Assembly: GCF_014204795.1 (NCBI RefSeq)
Contig: NZ_JACHMB010000001.1
Span: forward strand, 3,596,001 to 3,660,000
Length of the DNA: 64,000 bases
Origin: Nonomuraea jabiensis
Lineage (GTDB): Bacteria; Actinomycetota; Actinomycetes; Streptosporangiales; Streptosporangiaceae
Direction of reading: 5' to 3'
A program made the translations under genes and the position numbers. This document shows positions 1 to 8,462 of the stretch, piece by piece; positions within the stretch are counted from its first letter, which is position 1; each line of letters begins with the position of its first letter. Under the pieces are notes generated by a model that saw only the letters and a list, made by a program, of their open reading frames with translations, was not told the DNA's origin and made no database searches.

Positions 1-1
1 C

Positions 2-496
2 GAACTGCTGCCCACCCACGGCGGATCCATCCGGCTGTGGGCCCGGCCGTCGGGGAGCCCGTCCGACCGGGTGCTCGACGTGCTCGCCCGGGAGAAGGCG
101 GCCGGACTGCATGATCTGTCCGGCTACGCCGGGTTCGCCGACCGGGTCGCACGCGTCCGCCGCGACCTGCTCCGCTTCCTGATCGACGCCGCCGACGAAG
201 GCAGGACGGTCGTCGGCTACGGCGCGCCCGGAAAGGGCAACACGCTGCTCAACCACTGCGGCATCCGCCAGGACCTGCTGGCCTACACGGTTGACCGCAA
301 CCCCTACAAGCACGGCAGATTCACCCCCGGCACCCGGATCCCCATCGTCGCTCCCGAGCGCATCGCTCAGGATCGCCCGGACTACGTGCTGGTCCTGCCG
401 TGGAACCTGCGCGAAGAGCTCACCGCTCAGCTCTCCTATGTGCACGAATGGGGAGGCCGTCTGGTCTTCCCGATCCCACACCTGGAGGTCGTGTGA
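2..496 (+). CDS. Sugar C-methyltransferase, C-terminal part (5' end outside window)
   Basis: The frame is open from base 2 and ends at TGA 494-496, so only about 164 C-terminal residues are visible. The segment THGGSIRLWA near the start and the loop GYGAPGKGNTLLN (about visible residues 72-84) are hallmarks of the C-terminal domain of NDP-sugar C-methyltransferases (TylC3/Methyltransf_14 type), which put a methyl branch on a keto-sugar using SAM. The zinc-binding N-terminus and SAM domain would lie upstream. The stop overlaps the GTG of the next gene, so the two are translationally coupled. With the following nucleotidyltransferase and epimerase this points to a branched or deoxy-sugar. The family assignment is good; the sugar acted on is unknown. 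Confidence 0.85.
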   Translation, partial: ELLPTHGGSIRLWARPSGSPSDRVLDVLAREKAAGLHDLSGYAGFADRVARVRRDLLRFLIDAADEGRTVVGYGAPGKGNTLLNHCGIRQDLLAYTVDRNPYKHGRFTPGTRIPIVAPERIAQDRPDYVLVLPWNLREELTAQLSYVHEWGGRLVFPIPHLEVV

Positions 497-1272
497 AGGT
501 TGTCCTGTTCTGTGGAGGCTTCGGCACGCGCATGCGGACGGGTGTGCCGGGCGAGGTGCCCAAGCCGATGGCGCTCGTCGGCCCGCGGCCGCTGCTCTGG
601 CACGTCATGCGTTACTACGCGCACTTCGGGCACAAGGAGTTCGTCCTGTGCCTGGGCTACGGTGCCCACCACATCAAGGACTTCTTCCTCGGCTACCAGG
701 AAGCCACGTCCAACGACTTCGTCCTGCGCGGCGGCAAGGTCGAGCTGCTGTCGAGCGACATCTCCGACTGGTCCATCTCGTTCGTGCAGACCGGGACCAA
801 CTCCCCGATCGGCGAACGGCTGCGCCGCGTCCGCCGCCACCTGGACGGCGACGAGATGTTCCTGGCGAACTACGCGGACGTGCTCACCGACGCGCCGCTG
901 CCCGACATCATCGACCGCTTCGTCGAGTCGGGCGCGGCCGCCTCGATGATGGTCGTGCCGCCGTCGCAGACCTTCCACTGCGTGGACGTGGGCGAGAACG
1001 GCCTGGTCGGCGGCATCTCGCCGGTCAGCGAGATGCCGGTGTGGGTCAACGGCGGCTACTTCGTGCTGACCCAGGAGGTCTTCGAGCACATCCCGGAGAA
1101 CGGCGACCTGGTCGCCGACGGCTGCGTGGAGCTGGCCAAGCGCGGACGCCTGCTGGCCTACCCGCACCGCGGCTACTGGCGGCCGACCGACACCGTCAAC
1201 CAGCGGATGGAGCTGGACGAGGCCTACTCCCGGGGCGAGCGCCCGTGGGCCCTTTGGGAACGGTCCCGGTGA
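493..1272 (+). CDS. Glucose-1-phosphate cytidylyltransferase-like sugar nucleotidyltransferase
   Basis: A 259-residue protein, close to the usual length of RfbF-type enzymes. The N-terminus has the nucleotide-binding signature LFCGGFGTRMR followed by PKPMALVG, and later WVNGGYFV, as in glucose-1-phosphate cytidylyltransferases that make CDP-glucose from CTP. I chose GTG 493 because it overlaps the upstream stop (GTGA) and begins directly at the Rossmann-like fold; upstream in-frame ATGs would add antisense-like sequence. It belongs to the coupled operon 2-8382. Nucleotide specificity (CTP or dTTP) cannot be settled by eye. Confidence 0.85.
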   Translation: MKVVLFCGGFGTRMRTGVPGEVPKPMALVGPRPLLWHVMRYYAHFGHKEFVLCLGYGAHHIKDFFLGYQEATSNDFVLRGGKVELLSSDISDWSISFVQTGTNSPIGERLRRVRRHLDGDEMFLANYADVLTDAPLPDIIDRFVESGAAASMMVVPPSQTFHCVDVGENGLVGGISPVSEMPVWVNGGYFVLTQEVFEHIPENGDLVADGCVELAKRGRLLAYPHRGYWRPTDTVNQRMELDEAYSRGERPWALWERSR

Positions 1273-1916
1273 TCGGCCTGCGCGCGGGGCGGCTCGACGG
1301 CATCGTGGCGCTCGCCGCGCACTGTGACGACCTGGCGATCGGGGCGGGCGGCAGCCTGCTGACGCTCTGCGCCGCCCGCCCCGGCCTCCGCGTGGACGCG
1401 CTGGTGCTGTCCGGCGGCGGCACCGAGCGCGAGGACGAGGAGCGCGCGGCGCTGGCGGACTTCTGCCCGGGCGCGGAGCTGCGCGTCACCGTGCTGAAGC
1501 TGCCCGACGGCTACCTGCCGGCCAGGTGGGAGGAGGCCAAGGCCGCGGTGGAGGAGCTGCGCGCCCGTACCGAGCCCGGCCTGATCTTCGCGCCCTGGCG
1601 CGGCGACGCCCACCAGGACCACCGGGGGCTGGCCAAGCTCGTGCCCACGGCCTTCCGCGACCACCTGGCGCTCGGCTACGAGATCGTCAAATGGGACGGC
1701 GACCTCGCCGCGCCCGCCGTCTTCCAGCCGCTCACGGAGGAGGTGGCGGAGCTGAAGGTCGATCTGCTCCAGCGCCACTACGCCTCCCAGCGGCACCGGC
1801 CCTGGTACGACCGCGAGGCGTTCCTGGGCCTGGCCCGCATCCGCGGCATCGAGTGCCACGCGCGCTATGCCGAGGCGTTCCACGTTTCCAAGCTCACCGT
1901 CGATCTGGAGAACTGA
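1269..1916 (+). CDS. PIG-L/LmbE-family deacetylase
   Basis: A 215-residue protein with the zinc-site motifs of PIG-L deacetylases: AAHCDD near residue 16 (family usual: AHPDD) and HQDHRGL in the middle. Such enzymes remove an N-acetyl group from GlcNAc-type sugars or sugar conjugates. The Pro of AHPDD is Cys here, but His and both Asp are kept. The start is GTG 1269, overlapping the upstream TGA, and its stop overlaps the next ATG. In this cluster it probably deacetylates an amino sugar of the repeat unit; the substrate is inferred. Confidence 0.85.
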   Translation: MIGLRAGRLDGIVALAAHCDDLAIGAGGSLLTLCAARPGLRVDALVLSGGGTEREDEERAALADFCPGAELRVTVLKLPDGYLPARWEEAKAAVEELRARTEPGLIFAPWRGDAHQDHRGLAKLVPTAFRDHLALGYEIVKWDGDLAAPAVFQPLTEEVAELKVDLLQRHYASQRHRPWYDREAFLGLARIRGIECHARYAEAFHVSKLTVDLEN

Positions 1917-2932
1917 TGCGGGTACTTCTCACCGGCCACCAGGGCTACCTGGGCAGCGTGATGGCCCCCATGCTGGCCGAGGCCGGGCACGACGTGGTCG
2001 GCCTGGACTCCGGCCTGTTCGCCGACTGCCTGCTCGGCCCCGAGCCCGAGCAGATCGAGGCGCACACGGTGGACCTGCGGGACGCGGGTCCGGAGCACGT
2101 GGCGGGATTCGACGCGGTGATCCACCTGGCCGCGCTGTCCAACGACCCGCTCGGCGCGCTCGCGCCCGACCTGACCTACGACATCAACCACCACGCCTCG
2201 GTCCGGCTGGCCAGGCTGGCCAAGGAGGCGGGCGTGCGGCGCTTCCTGTACGCCTCCACCTGCTCAGTCTACGGCGCGTCCGGCGGCGAGGAACTGCTGG
2301 CCGAGGACGCGCCGCTGCGGCCGGTGACGCCGTACGCCGAGTCCAAGGTGCGGGTCGAGGACGACCTGGTCACGCTGGCCGACGACGACTTCACGCCGGT
2401 GTTCCTGCGCAACGCCACCGCCTTCGGGTTCTCCCCGAGGCTGCGCGCCGACATCGTGCTGAACAACCTGGTGGGCCACGCCCACCTGACCGGCGAGGTC
2501 CGGGTGCTGTCCGACGGCACGCCCTGGCGCCCGCTGGTCCACGCCAGGGACATCGCCGACGCCTTCGCGGCCGCTCTCGTCGCGCCCCGCGAAGCCGTGC
2601 ACACGACGGCCTTCAACGTGGGCACCGAGGTCAACAACGTGACCGTCGCCGAGATCGCGGCCGAGGTCGTCGCCGCGGTGCCCGGATCGACGCTGACCAT
2701 CACCGGTGAGACGGGCTCCGATCCGCGCTCCTACCGCGTCGACTTCTCCCGGATCAGGGCCGCGCTGGGCTACGAGGCGCGCTGGACGGTCAAGGCGGGC
2801 GCGGTGGAGCTGATCGACGCCTACCGCGAGTACGGCCTGACGAAGCAGGACTTCGCGCGCCGCTTCACCAGGCTGGCCCGGCTCGCCGACCGGCGCGAGG
2901 CCGGCACCGTCGACGACACCCTCCGGCCATGA
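1916..2932 (+). CDS. NAD-dependent sugar epimerase/dehydratase (extended SDR)
   Basis: A 338-residue extended short-chain dehydrogenase. It starts with the dinucleotide fold TGHQGYLGSVM (GxxGxxG) and has the catalytic serine region ASTCSVYG and the YAESK (YxxxK) pair. It resembles enzymes that act on the 4-keto or 4-hydroxy position of nucleotide sugars. ATG 1916 overlaps the previous TGA (TGATG), and its own TGA overlaps the next ATG. It is likely to work on the CDP- or dTDP-sugar made by its neighbours; the exact reaction is unknown. Confidence 0.85.
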   Translation: MRVLLTGHQGYLGSVMAPMLAEAGHDVVGLDSGLFADCLLGPEPEQIEAHTVDLRDAGPEHVAGFDAVIHLAALSNDPLGALAPDLTYDINHHASVRLARLAKEAGVRRFLYASTCSVYGASGGEELLAEDAPLRPVTPYAESKVRVEDDLVTLADDDFTPVFLRNATAFGFSPRLRADIVLNNLVGHAHLTGEVRVLSDGTPWRPLVHARDIADAFAAALVAPREAVHTTAFNVGTEVNNVTVAEIAAEVVAAVPGSTLTITGETGSDPRSYRVDFSRIRAALGYEARWTVKAGAVELIDAYREYGLTKQDFARRFTRLARLADRREAGTVDDTLRP

Positions 2933-4194
2933 ACGGGCAGGACATGCACGACCTGGTACGGCGGCTCTACCCGCTGTGCCGGAGCATCACCGGCGACGGG
3001 CTGCGGGAGACCCTGGAGATCATCGGCGAGTCGATCCCGCTGGACGTCACCCAGGTGCCGACCGGCACCAAGGTCCTCGACTGGACGATCCCCCGGGAAT
3101 GGAACATCCGCGACGCCTACGTCAAGGACGCCGCGGGCAACAAGGTGATCGACTTCCAGGACTCCAACCTGCACGTCGTGGGATACAGCGCGCCGGTCGA
3201 GGCCACGATGTCCCTGCAGGAGCTGCGCGGGCACCTGCACACCCTGCCCGAGCAGCCGGACCTGATCCCGTACCGGACCAGCTACTACGCCGAGACCTGG
3301 GGCTTCTGCCTGAGCCAGAACACCCTGGACGGGATGGCCGACGGGCCCTACGAGGTCAGGATCGACTCCACGCTGGCCGACGGCTACCTGACCTACGGCG
3401 AGCACGTGGTCCGGGGCAGCAGCTCGCAGGAGGTGCTGATCTCCTGCCACGTCTGCCATCCCTCGCTGGCCAACGACAACCTGGCCGGCGTGGCGGTGGC
3501 CGTCGCCCTGGCGCAGCGGCTGTCCGATCCCTGGTACACCTACCGGTTCATCTTCGCGCCCGGCACCCTCGGCGCGATCACCTGGCTCGCCCTGAACCGG
3601 GAGCGCACCGACCGGATCAGGCACGGCGTGACGCTGGCCTGCGCCGGGGACGGCGGCACGATCACCTACAAGCGCAGCAGGCGCGGCGACGCCGAGATCG
3701 ACCAGGTCTTCGCGCACGTGCTGAAGGACCGGCCGCACACCGTCCTGGACTTCTCCCCGTACGGCTACGACGAGCGGCAGTACTGCTCGCCGGGGTTCAA
3801 CCTGGCCGTCGGCTCGCTGACCAGGACCCCGTACGGCGGATACCCGGAATATCACACCTCGGCCGACAATCCCGACTTCGTGCGTCCCGAGGCGATGGAG
3901 GACACCCTGGAGACGCTGTGGGCGGCCGTGCGGGTTCTGGAGGGCAACCGCCGCTACCAGAACCTCAGCCCGTACGGCGAGCCCCAGCTGGGCGCCCGGG
4001 GCCTGTACGGGTCACTCGGCGGGCGCAGTGACACGAAGCAAGCGCAGATGGCGATGTTGTGGGTGTTGAGCCTCTCCGACGGGCTGAACAGCCTCCTGGA
4101 CATCGCGGAACGGTCGAACCTGCCGTTCCAGGCAATAGCGGACGCGGCTCACGCCCTGCAGAACGCGGGCCTGGTGAAGGAGTGGATGGGTTGA
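2929..4194 (+). CDS. DUF4910-type (peptidase-like) protein of surface-sugar clusters
   Basis: A 421-residue protein recognisable as the DUF4910/DUF2172 aminopeptidase-like family. The middle has a putative metal-binding segment SCHVCHPSLANDNLAG (about residues 168-183), and FSPYGYDERQYCSPG and GGYPEYHTSADN follow, all typical of the family. A C-terminal winged-helix-like tail follows the catalytic fold. Members often sit in capsule or O-antigen gene clusters, but their biochemical role is not established. It could hydrolyse an amide or act on an aminoacylated sugar. ATGA overlap couples it to the epimerase upstream. Confidence 0.8.
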   Translation: MNGQDMHDLVRRLYPLCRSITGDGLRETLEIIGESIPLDVTQVPTGTKVLDWTIPREWNIRDAYVKDAAGNKVIDFQDSNLHVVGYSAPVEATMSLQELRGHLHTLPEQPDLIPYRTSYYAETWGFCLSQNTLDGMADGPYEVRIDSTLADGYLTYGEHVVRGSSSQEVLISCHVCHPSLANDNLAGVAVAVALAQRLSDPWYTYRFIFAPGTLGAITWLALNRERTDRIRHGVTLACAGDGGTITYKRSRRGDAEIDQVFAHVLKDRPHTVLDFSPYGYDERQYCSPGFNLAVGSLTRTPYGGYPEYHTSADNPDFVRPEAMEDTLETLWAAVRVLEGNRRYQNLSPYGEPQLGARGLYGSLGGRSDTKQAQMAMLWVLSLSDGLNSLLDIAERSNLPFQAIADAAHALQNAGLVKEWMG

Positions 4195-5171
4195 ACCTGG
4201 CGCTGAAAGTCGGCGACGTGGTCGAGGTCCTCAGTGCGGAGGAGATCCTCGCCACGCTGGATGACAAGGGGGAGCTGGACAGCCTCCCTTTCATGCCGGA
4301 GATGCTGCGGTTCTGCGGGCAGCGGCTCACCGTTCACAAGGTGGCCAACAAGCTCTGCGACACGATGACCAGGACCGGGATGCGGCGCATGGAGGACGCC
4401 GTCCATCTGGCGGGCTCCCGCTGCGACGGCTCGGCCCACGGCGGCTGCCAGACCGCCTGCCTGCTCTACTGGAAGACCGCCTGGCTCAAGCGGGTGGACG
4501 GGCCGCCCACCTCGGAGCCGGCCATCCGCCCCGAGCGGCCGCTGCTGCCGATCCTCGAGGTCAACACCCGGCGGGAGCCGGGGCCCGAGGGCGAGGAACG
4601 CTTCCGCTGCCAGGCCACGGAACTGCTGCGCGCCGCCCCGGAACAGCTCCCGTTCCGTGACATGAGGCAGTACGTCACCGACATCCAGGTGGGCAACGCC
4701 GGGATCGGGCCGACCCTGCGCACGCTCTTCTTCGGGCTGTTCAACCGCTACCAGCGCCTGTCCAGGAAGTTCCCGAAGTGGCTGCGCATCAAGGACGGCC
4801 TGGCCTGGGGCTTCGTACGGCCGGGCCCGCACGAGGGCCGCACGCCGACCGGCACGACCGACCTCCAGCCGGGCGAGCTGGTGCGGATCAAGTCCAGGGA
4901 CGAGATCGTCGCCACGCTGAACACCAAGGGGTTCAACCGCGGGCTGGGCTTCGAGGAGGACATGGCGCGTTCGTGCGGCCGCGTCGCCCGCGTGAGCGCC
5001 CGCGTCGAGCGCTGCATCGACGAGAAGACCGGCGAGATGCTCGAGATGAAGAACCCCTGCATCGCGCTCGAAGGAATCATCTGCGACGGCGTCTACAAGT
5101 CCAACTGCCCCCGCGCGTTCGTCCCGTTCTGGCGGGAGATCTGGCTGGAGCGGATCAGCGAGCCTAGCTAG
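4191..5171 (+). CDS. Unrecognised protein with duplicated Cys-rich domain
   Basis: I do not recognise this 326-residue protein. It holds two copies of a roughly 95-residue domain (residues about 3-100 and 226-323). Each copy runs: VxV/I-S-x-x-EI-x-ATL-x-x-KG, then F-x-x-x-M-x-x-x-CG, a middle Cys, CDG, a further Cys, and ends in W-x-x-x-W-L-x-R. The many conserved Cys suggest metal binding or disulfides. I chose TTG 4191 because GAAGGAG lies 8 bases before it; GTG 4182 in the same frame is an alternative. It overlaps the DUF4910 gene and precedes the flippase, so it probably belongs to glycan assembly. No signal peptide or membrane helix is visible. Confidence 0.75.
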   Translation: MNLALKVGDVVEVLSAEEILATLDDKGELDSLPFMPEMLRFCGQRLTVHKVANKLCDTMTRTGMRRMEDAVHLAGSRCDGSAHGGCQTACLLYWKTAWLKRVDGPPTSEPAIRPERPLLPILEVNTRREPGPEGEERFRCQATELLRAAPEQLPFRDMRQYVTDIQVGNAGIGPTLRTLFFGLFNRYQRLSRKFPKWLRIKDGLAWGFVRPGPHEGRTPTGTTDLQPGELVRIKSRDEIVATLNTKGFNRGLGFEEDMARSCGRVARVSARVERCIDEKTGEMLEMKNPCIALEGIICDGVYKSNCPRAFVPFWREIWLERISEPS

Positions 5172-5182
5172 GGAAGGCCGGC

Positions 5183-6658
5183 ATGGCAGAGCAACCGGGC
5201 CCGGACATCAGTGACATCGGGCGCAAGGCGGGCCGAGGGGCCGTGTGGAGCTTTCTCGGCACACTGGTCACCCGCGCGGGCTCGTTCATCCTCGGCCTGA
5301 TCCTGGCCAGGCTCCTCGCGCCGGAGGACTTCGGCATCTACGCCGTCGCGCTCGCGGCCACCCAGTTCGTCATGGTGGTCAAGGACGTCGGCGTCATGTC
5401 GGCCGTCGTGCAGTGGCGTGGGCGGCTGGAGGACATCGCGCCCACGGCGACGACCCTGACCATGATCTCCGCACTGGGCCTGTACGGGATCTTCTGGGTC
5501 GGCGCGCCGTACTTCTCGGCGCTGGCGGGCAGCGCGGAGGCCACGTCCGTGGTGCGCATCCTCACCGCGGTCATCCTCGTCGAGGCGGTCACCGCGGTGC
5601 GCAGCGCGGCCCTGTTGCGCTGGTTCCGCACCGGCAAGAACGCCAAGGCGGTCCTCGCGGGCTTCCTGGTCAACGCGCCCGTGGCGATCGTCCTGGCGGT
5701 CAACGGGGCGGGCGCGTACAGCTTCGCCTGGGGGCAGCTCGCGGGAGCCGTGGTCACCGGCGTCTTCATGCTGCTCTACGCGCGCCTGCCCTACCGGTTC
5801 GGGTTCGACCGGCAGATCGCGGCCAAGCTGCTGCGGTTCGGCATCCCCTCGGCGGCGGGGATCGCGCTGGAGATCATGCTGCTCAACGTGGGCTACATCA
5901 TCGTCGGCAACATCATGGGCGACGCGTGGCTGGGCTTCTACCTGATGGCCTTCAACGTGTCGAGCTGGGTGCCCGGCATCATCGGCAGCGCCATCCGCAT
6001 GGTGTCGATCGCCGGCTTCTCCCGGCTGGCCGAACGTGACGAGGAGTCCCTGTCGCTCGGCGTGCAGCGAACCGTGCCGCTGCTCATCGCCATGGTGCTG
6101 CCGCTGGCCGTCTTCATGGCGCTGCTCGCGCACCCGATGATCATCTTCATCTACGGCCCGAAGTGGGAGCTGGCCGCCGGCGTGCTGCGGTTCCTGGCGG
6201 TGCTGATGGTGGTGCGCATGCTCACCTCCTTCGCCCTCGACATCCTGAACGGGCAGGGCGCCACCCGCTCGACGGTCTGGATGAACCTCGGGCACGCGGC
6301 GGCGATGATCCCGGCGGTCATCGTCGGCACGCATCTCGACGGCATCCGCGGCGCCGCGATCGGGCAGGCGGCCGCCGCCGTGCTCGTCGCCCTTCCGCTC
6401 GCCGTGCTCGCCGTGCAGCGGGCCGGGGTACGGCTCGCGCCGGCCCTGCCGGGTCTCGTCCGCCCGGCGGCGGGGGCGCTGGTGTGCGCGGCCGTCATGC
6501 TGGGCCTCGCCCTGCTGACCCAGGGGAGCCCCCTGGTCCAGCTCATCGTGGCGGGCGGCGGCGGCCTGCTGGCGTACGTGCTGGTCGTGGTGACCCGCGA
6601 CCAGTTCCACATTGTGAGTGATCGCCTGGTGCGGCTGCTTCCCGCCCGCGCGCGATGA
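5183..6658 (+). CDS. Wzx-type polysaccharide flippase (MOP superfamily)
   Basis: A 491-residue integral membrane protein with about 12-14 hydrophobic helices and the N-terminal pattern GRGAVWSFLGTLVTRAGSF typical of lipopolysaccharide/teichuronic-acid flippases. It would move lipid-linked repeat units across the membrane. RBS GGGAAGG lies just before ATG 5183. It follows the duplicated-Cys gene by 11 bases and is followed by a glycosyltransferase, so it is the export step of this operon. The hydrophobic profile and position support the role; the cargo is unknown. Confidence 0.88.
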   Translation: MAEQPGPDISDIGRKAGRGAVWSFLGTLVTRAGSFILGLILARLLAPEDFGIYAVALAATQFVMVVKDVGVMSAVVQWRGRLEDIAPTATTLTMISALGLYGIFWVGAPYFSALAGSAEATSVVRILTAVILVEAVTAVRSAALLRWFRTGKNAKAVLAGFLVNAPVAIVLAVNGAGAYSFAWGQLAGAVVTGVFMLLYARLPYRFGFDRQIAAKLLRFGIPSAAGIALEIMLLNVGYIIVGNIMGDAWLGFYLMAFNVSSWVPGIIGSAIRMVSIAGFSRLAERDEESLSLGVQRTVPLLIAMVLPLAVFMALLAHPMIIFIYGPKWELAAGVLRFLAVLMVVRMLTSFALDILNGQGATRSTVWMNLGHAAAMIPAVIVGTHLDGIRGAAIGQAAAAVLVALPLAVLAVQRAGVRLAPALPGLVRPAAGALVCAAVMLGLALLTQGSPLVQLIVAGGGGLLAYVLVVVTRDQFHIVSDRLVRLLPARAR

Positions 6659-6674
6659 CCCCCGAGGAGAAGCG

Positions 6675-7553
6675 ATGCTGGTGTCCATCGGAATCCCGGT
6701 CCGCAACGGTGCGGACCGCCTGGAGGCGGCCGTACGCTCGGCGCTCGCCCAGGACCATGCCGAGATCGAGGTGGTGATCTCGGACAACGCCTCCACCGAC
6801 GGCACGGAGGAGCTCTGCCGCGAGCTGGCGAGGCAGGACAGCCGCATCGCCTACTACCGGCAGCCGCGTGACCTGCACGTGGTCGGGAACTTCGTGGAGG
6901 TGCTGCGGCGGGCGCGGGGGGAGTTCTTCCGCTGGATGGGCGACGACGACCTGCTCGAACCGACTTACGTCTCCCGGACGCTGGAGCCGTTCCTGGCCGA
7001 TGAGCGGCTCATCCTGGTCACCTCGGACGTCAGCTACACCGGGGCGGACGGGAGGGTCCACCAGCCCCGCTACCGCGGCACCCGGATGCTCTCCGACGAC
7101 CCCATCGACCGCCTGGACGAGCTGTGGGACGTCGTCACCACCCAGCATCACGGGCTCGACCCCCTCTACGGCCTGATGCGGCGCGAGCAGGTGGCCGCCG
7201 TGCCCCGGCCGCTGATGATCCGCGAGGACGAGGTCTACGCCACCATGCTCGCGCTGACCGCGCCCTGGGGCCACGTGCCGGAGATCCTCGCCCACCGCAA
7301 CCTGCGCGAGCGGCGCCTGTCCGGGATCGCCGCGGCGCTCGGGGTGCCGGCCTGGACCGCGCATTTCGCCACCACGCTGCAGTTCCGGGCGATGCATCGG
7401 GCCCTGAGCATCACGGAGCTGTCGGCGGAGCAGCGCACCCGCGCCAACGCGGTGCTGCTGCGCACCTACTGGCGCCGGCAGCACCAGATGCTGACGCACC
7501 GCAGCCGCAAACTCGCCGGGTTGGCCGCGCGACTCGTCTCCTCGAAAGGGTGA
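6675..7553 (+). CDS. Family 2 glycosyltransferase
   Basis: A 292-residue GT-A fold transferase. Motifs: SIGIPVRNGADRLEAAV at the N-terminus, SDNASTDGT for nucleotide-sugar binding, and the metal-binding acidic run MGDDDLLEP near residue 90. It adds a sugar to the lipid-linked repeat unit in the cytoplasm. I chose ATG 6675, which has GAGGAGAAG immediately upstream; a longer start would overlap the flippase. Confidence 0.9.
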   Translation: MLVSIGIPVRNGADRLEAAVRSALAQDHAEIEVVISDNASTDGTEELCRELARQDSRIAYYRQPRDLHVVGNFVEVLRRARGEFFRWMGDDDLLEPTYVSRTLEPFLADERLILVTSDVSYTGADGRVHQPRYRGTRMLSDDPIDRLDELWDVVTTQHHGLDPLYGLMRREQVAAVPRPLMIREDEVYATMLALTAPWGHVPEILAHRNLRERRLSGIAAALGVPAWTAHFATTLQFRAMHRALSITELSAEQRTRANAVLLRTYWRRQHQMLTHRSRKLAGLAARLVSSKG

Positions 7554-7560
7554 TCTCCCC

Positions 7561-8382
7561 GTGTTGATTCGCATCGTGCGGCTGCTCATGCAGCCGGGCC
7601 GGATCCTGCTGGCCGTCATGCGGCGCCTGCCGTTCGGCTCGTACGAGCTGCGCTGCGCGCTCGACCTCTACCCGAGGCCGCACTACGCCTACGGCGTGCA
7701 GCAGGCGGCCGAGCTGGCCAGGCGCCTCGGCGTCGGCCGGATCAGCGTGGTCGAGTTCGGCGTCGCGGGCGGCGCGGGCATGGTGGAGCTCAACCGCATG
7801 GCGGCACTGGCGTCGGCCGCGTCGGGTGTGAAGATCGACGTCTACGGCTTCGACACCGGCGCCGGGCTGCCCAAGCCCACCGACTACCGCGACCTGCCCT
7901 ACATCTGGCGCGAAGGCGACTTCGTCATGGACGTCGACGCCTTGCGGGCCCGGCTGGGGGAGGCCACTCTGATCCTCGGCAACATCGAGGACACGGTCGG
8001 CGAGTTCCTCGACGGCGAGCGTCCGGCGCCGATCGGGTTCGTCTCCATCGACGTGGACTTCTACTCCTCGACGGCGGCGGCGCTGCGGCTGTTCAAGGGC
8101 GACCACAAGTATTTCCTGCCCCGCGTGTTCTGCTACCTCGACGACACCGTGGGCGACGACGACCAGATCATCCACAACGAGTACGTCGGCGAGCTCAGCG
8201 CGATCCGGGAGTTCAACGAGGAGAGCGAGCTGATGAAGCTGGCGCCGATCAACGGGCTGCGGCACAAGCGCCCGGTTCCCGCCCCGTGGAACGACAACAT
8301 CCAGGCGCTGCACCGCTTCGACCACCCGGACTACTCGGTCTACGTGGGCAGGCCGGACACGCAGACGCAGCTTCCTCTATAA
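7561..8382 (+). CDS. TylF/MycF-like class I SAM methyltransferase
   Basis: A 273-residue protein with a SAM-binding motif VVEFGVAGGAGMVELN (about residue 64), a second element DVYGFDTGAGLP and the acidic metal-binding segment SIDVDFYSSTAAAL. This arrangement resembles TylF/MycF sugar O-methyltransferases and Methyltransf_24 enzymes. It begins at GTG 7561, seven bases after the glycosyltransferase stop, and is the last gene of the first operon. A likely job is O-methylation of a sugar in the glycan; the acceptor is unknown. Confidence 0.75.
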   Translation: MLIRIVRLLMQPGRILLAVMRRLPFGSYELRCALDLYPRPHYAYGVQQAAELARRLGVGRISVVEFGVAGGAGMVELNRMAALASAASGVKIDVYGFDTGAGLPKPTDYRDLPYIWREGDFVMDVDALRARLGEATLILGNIEDTVGEFLDGERPAPIGFVSIDVDFYSSTAAALRLFKGDHKYFLPRVFCYLDDTVGDDDQIIHNEYVGELSAIREFNEESELMKLAPINGLRHKRPVPAPWNDNIQALHRFDHPDYSVYVGRPDTQTQLPL

Positions 8383-8462
8383 CCTCTCTAACCTCCCTGT
8401 AACAAAGAAGCGGGCTAAGGCGAGAGAAAGGAAAAGAACCACGCGAGGGGGAAAATCTCGCT

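Noticed and set aside
291..1916. 541-residue + strand protein at the left end
   Set aside because: The first two thirds are an out-of-frame reading of the nucleotidyltransferase; only the PIG-L part from GTG 1269 is real.
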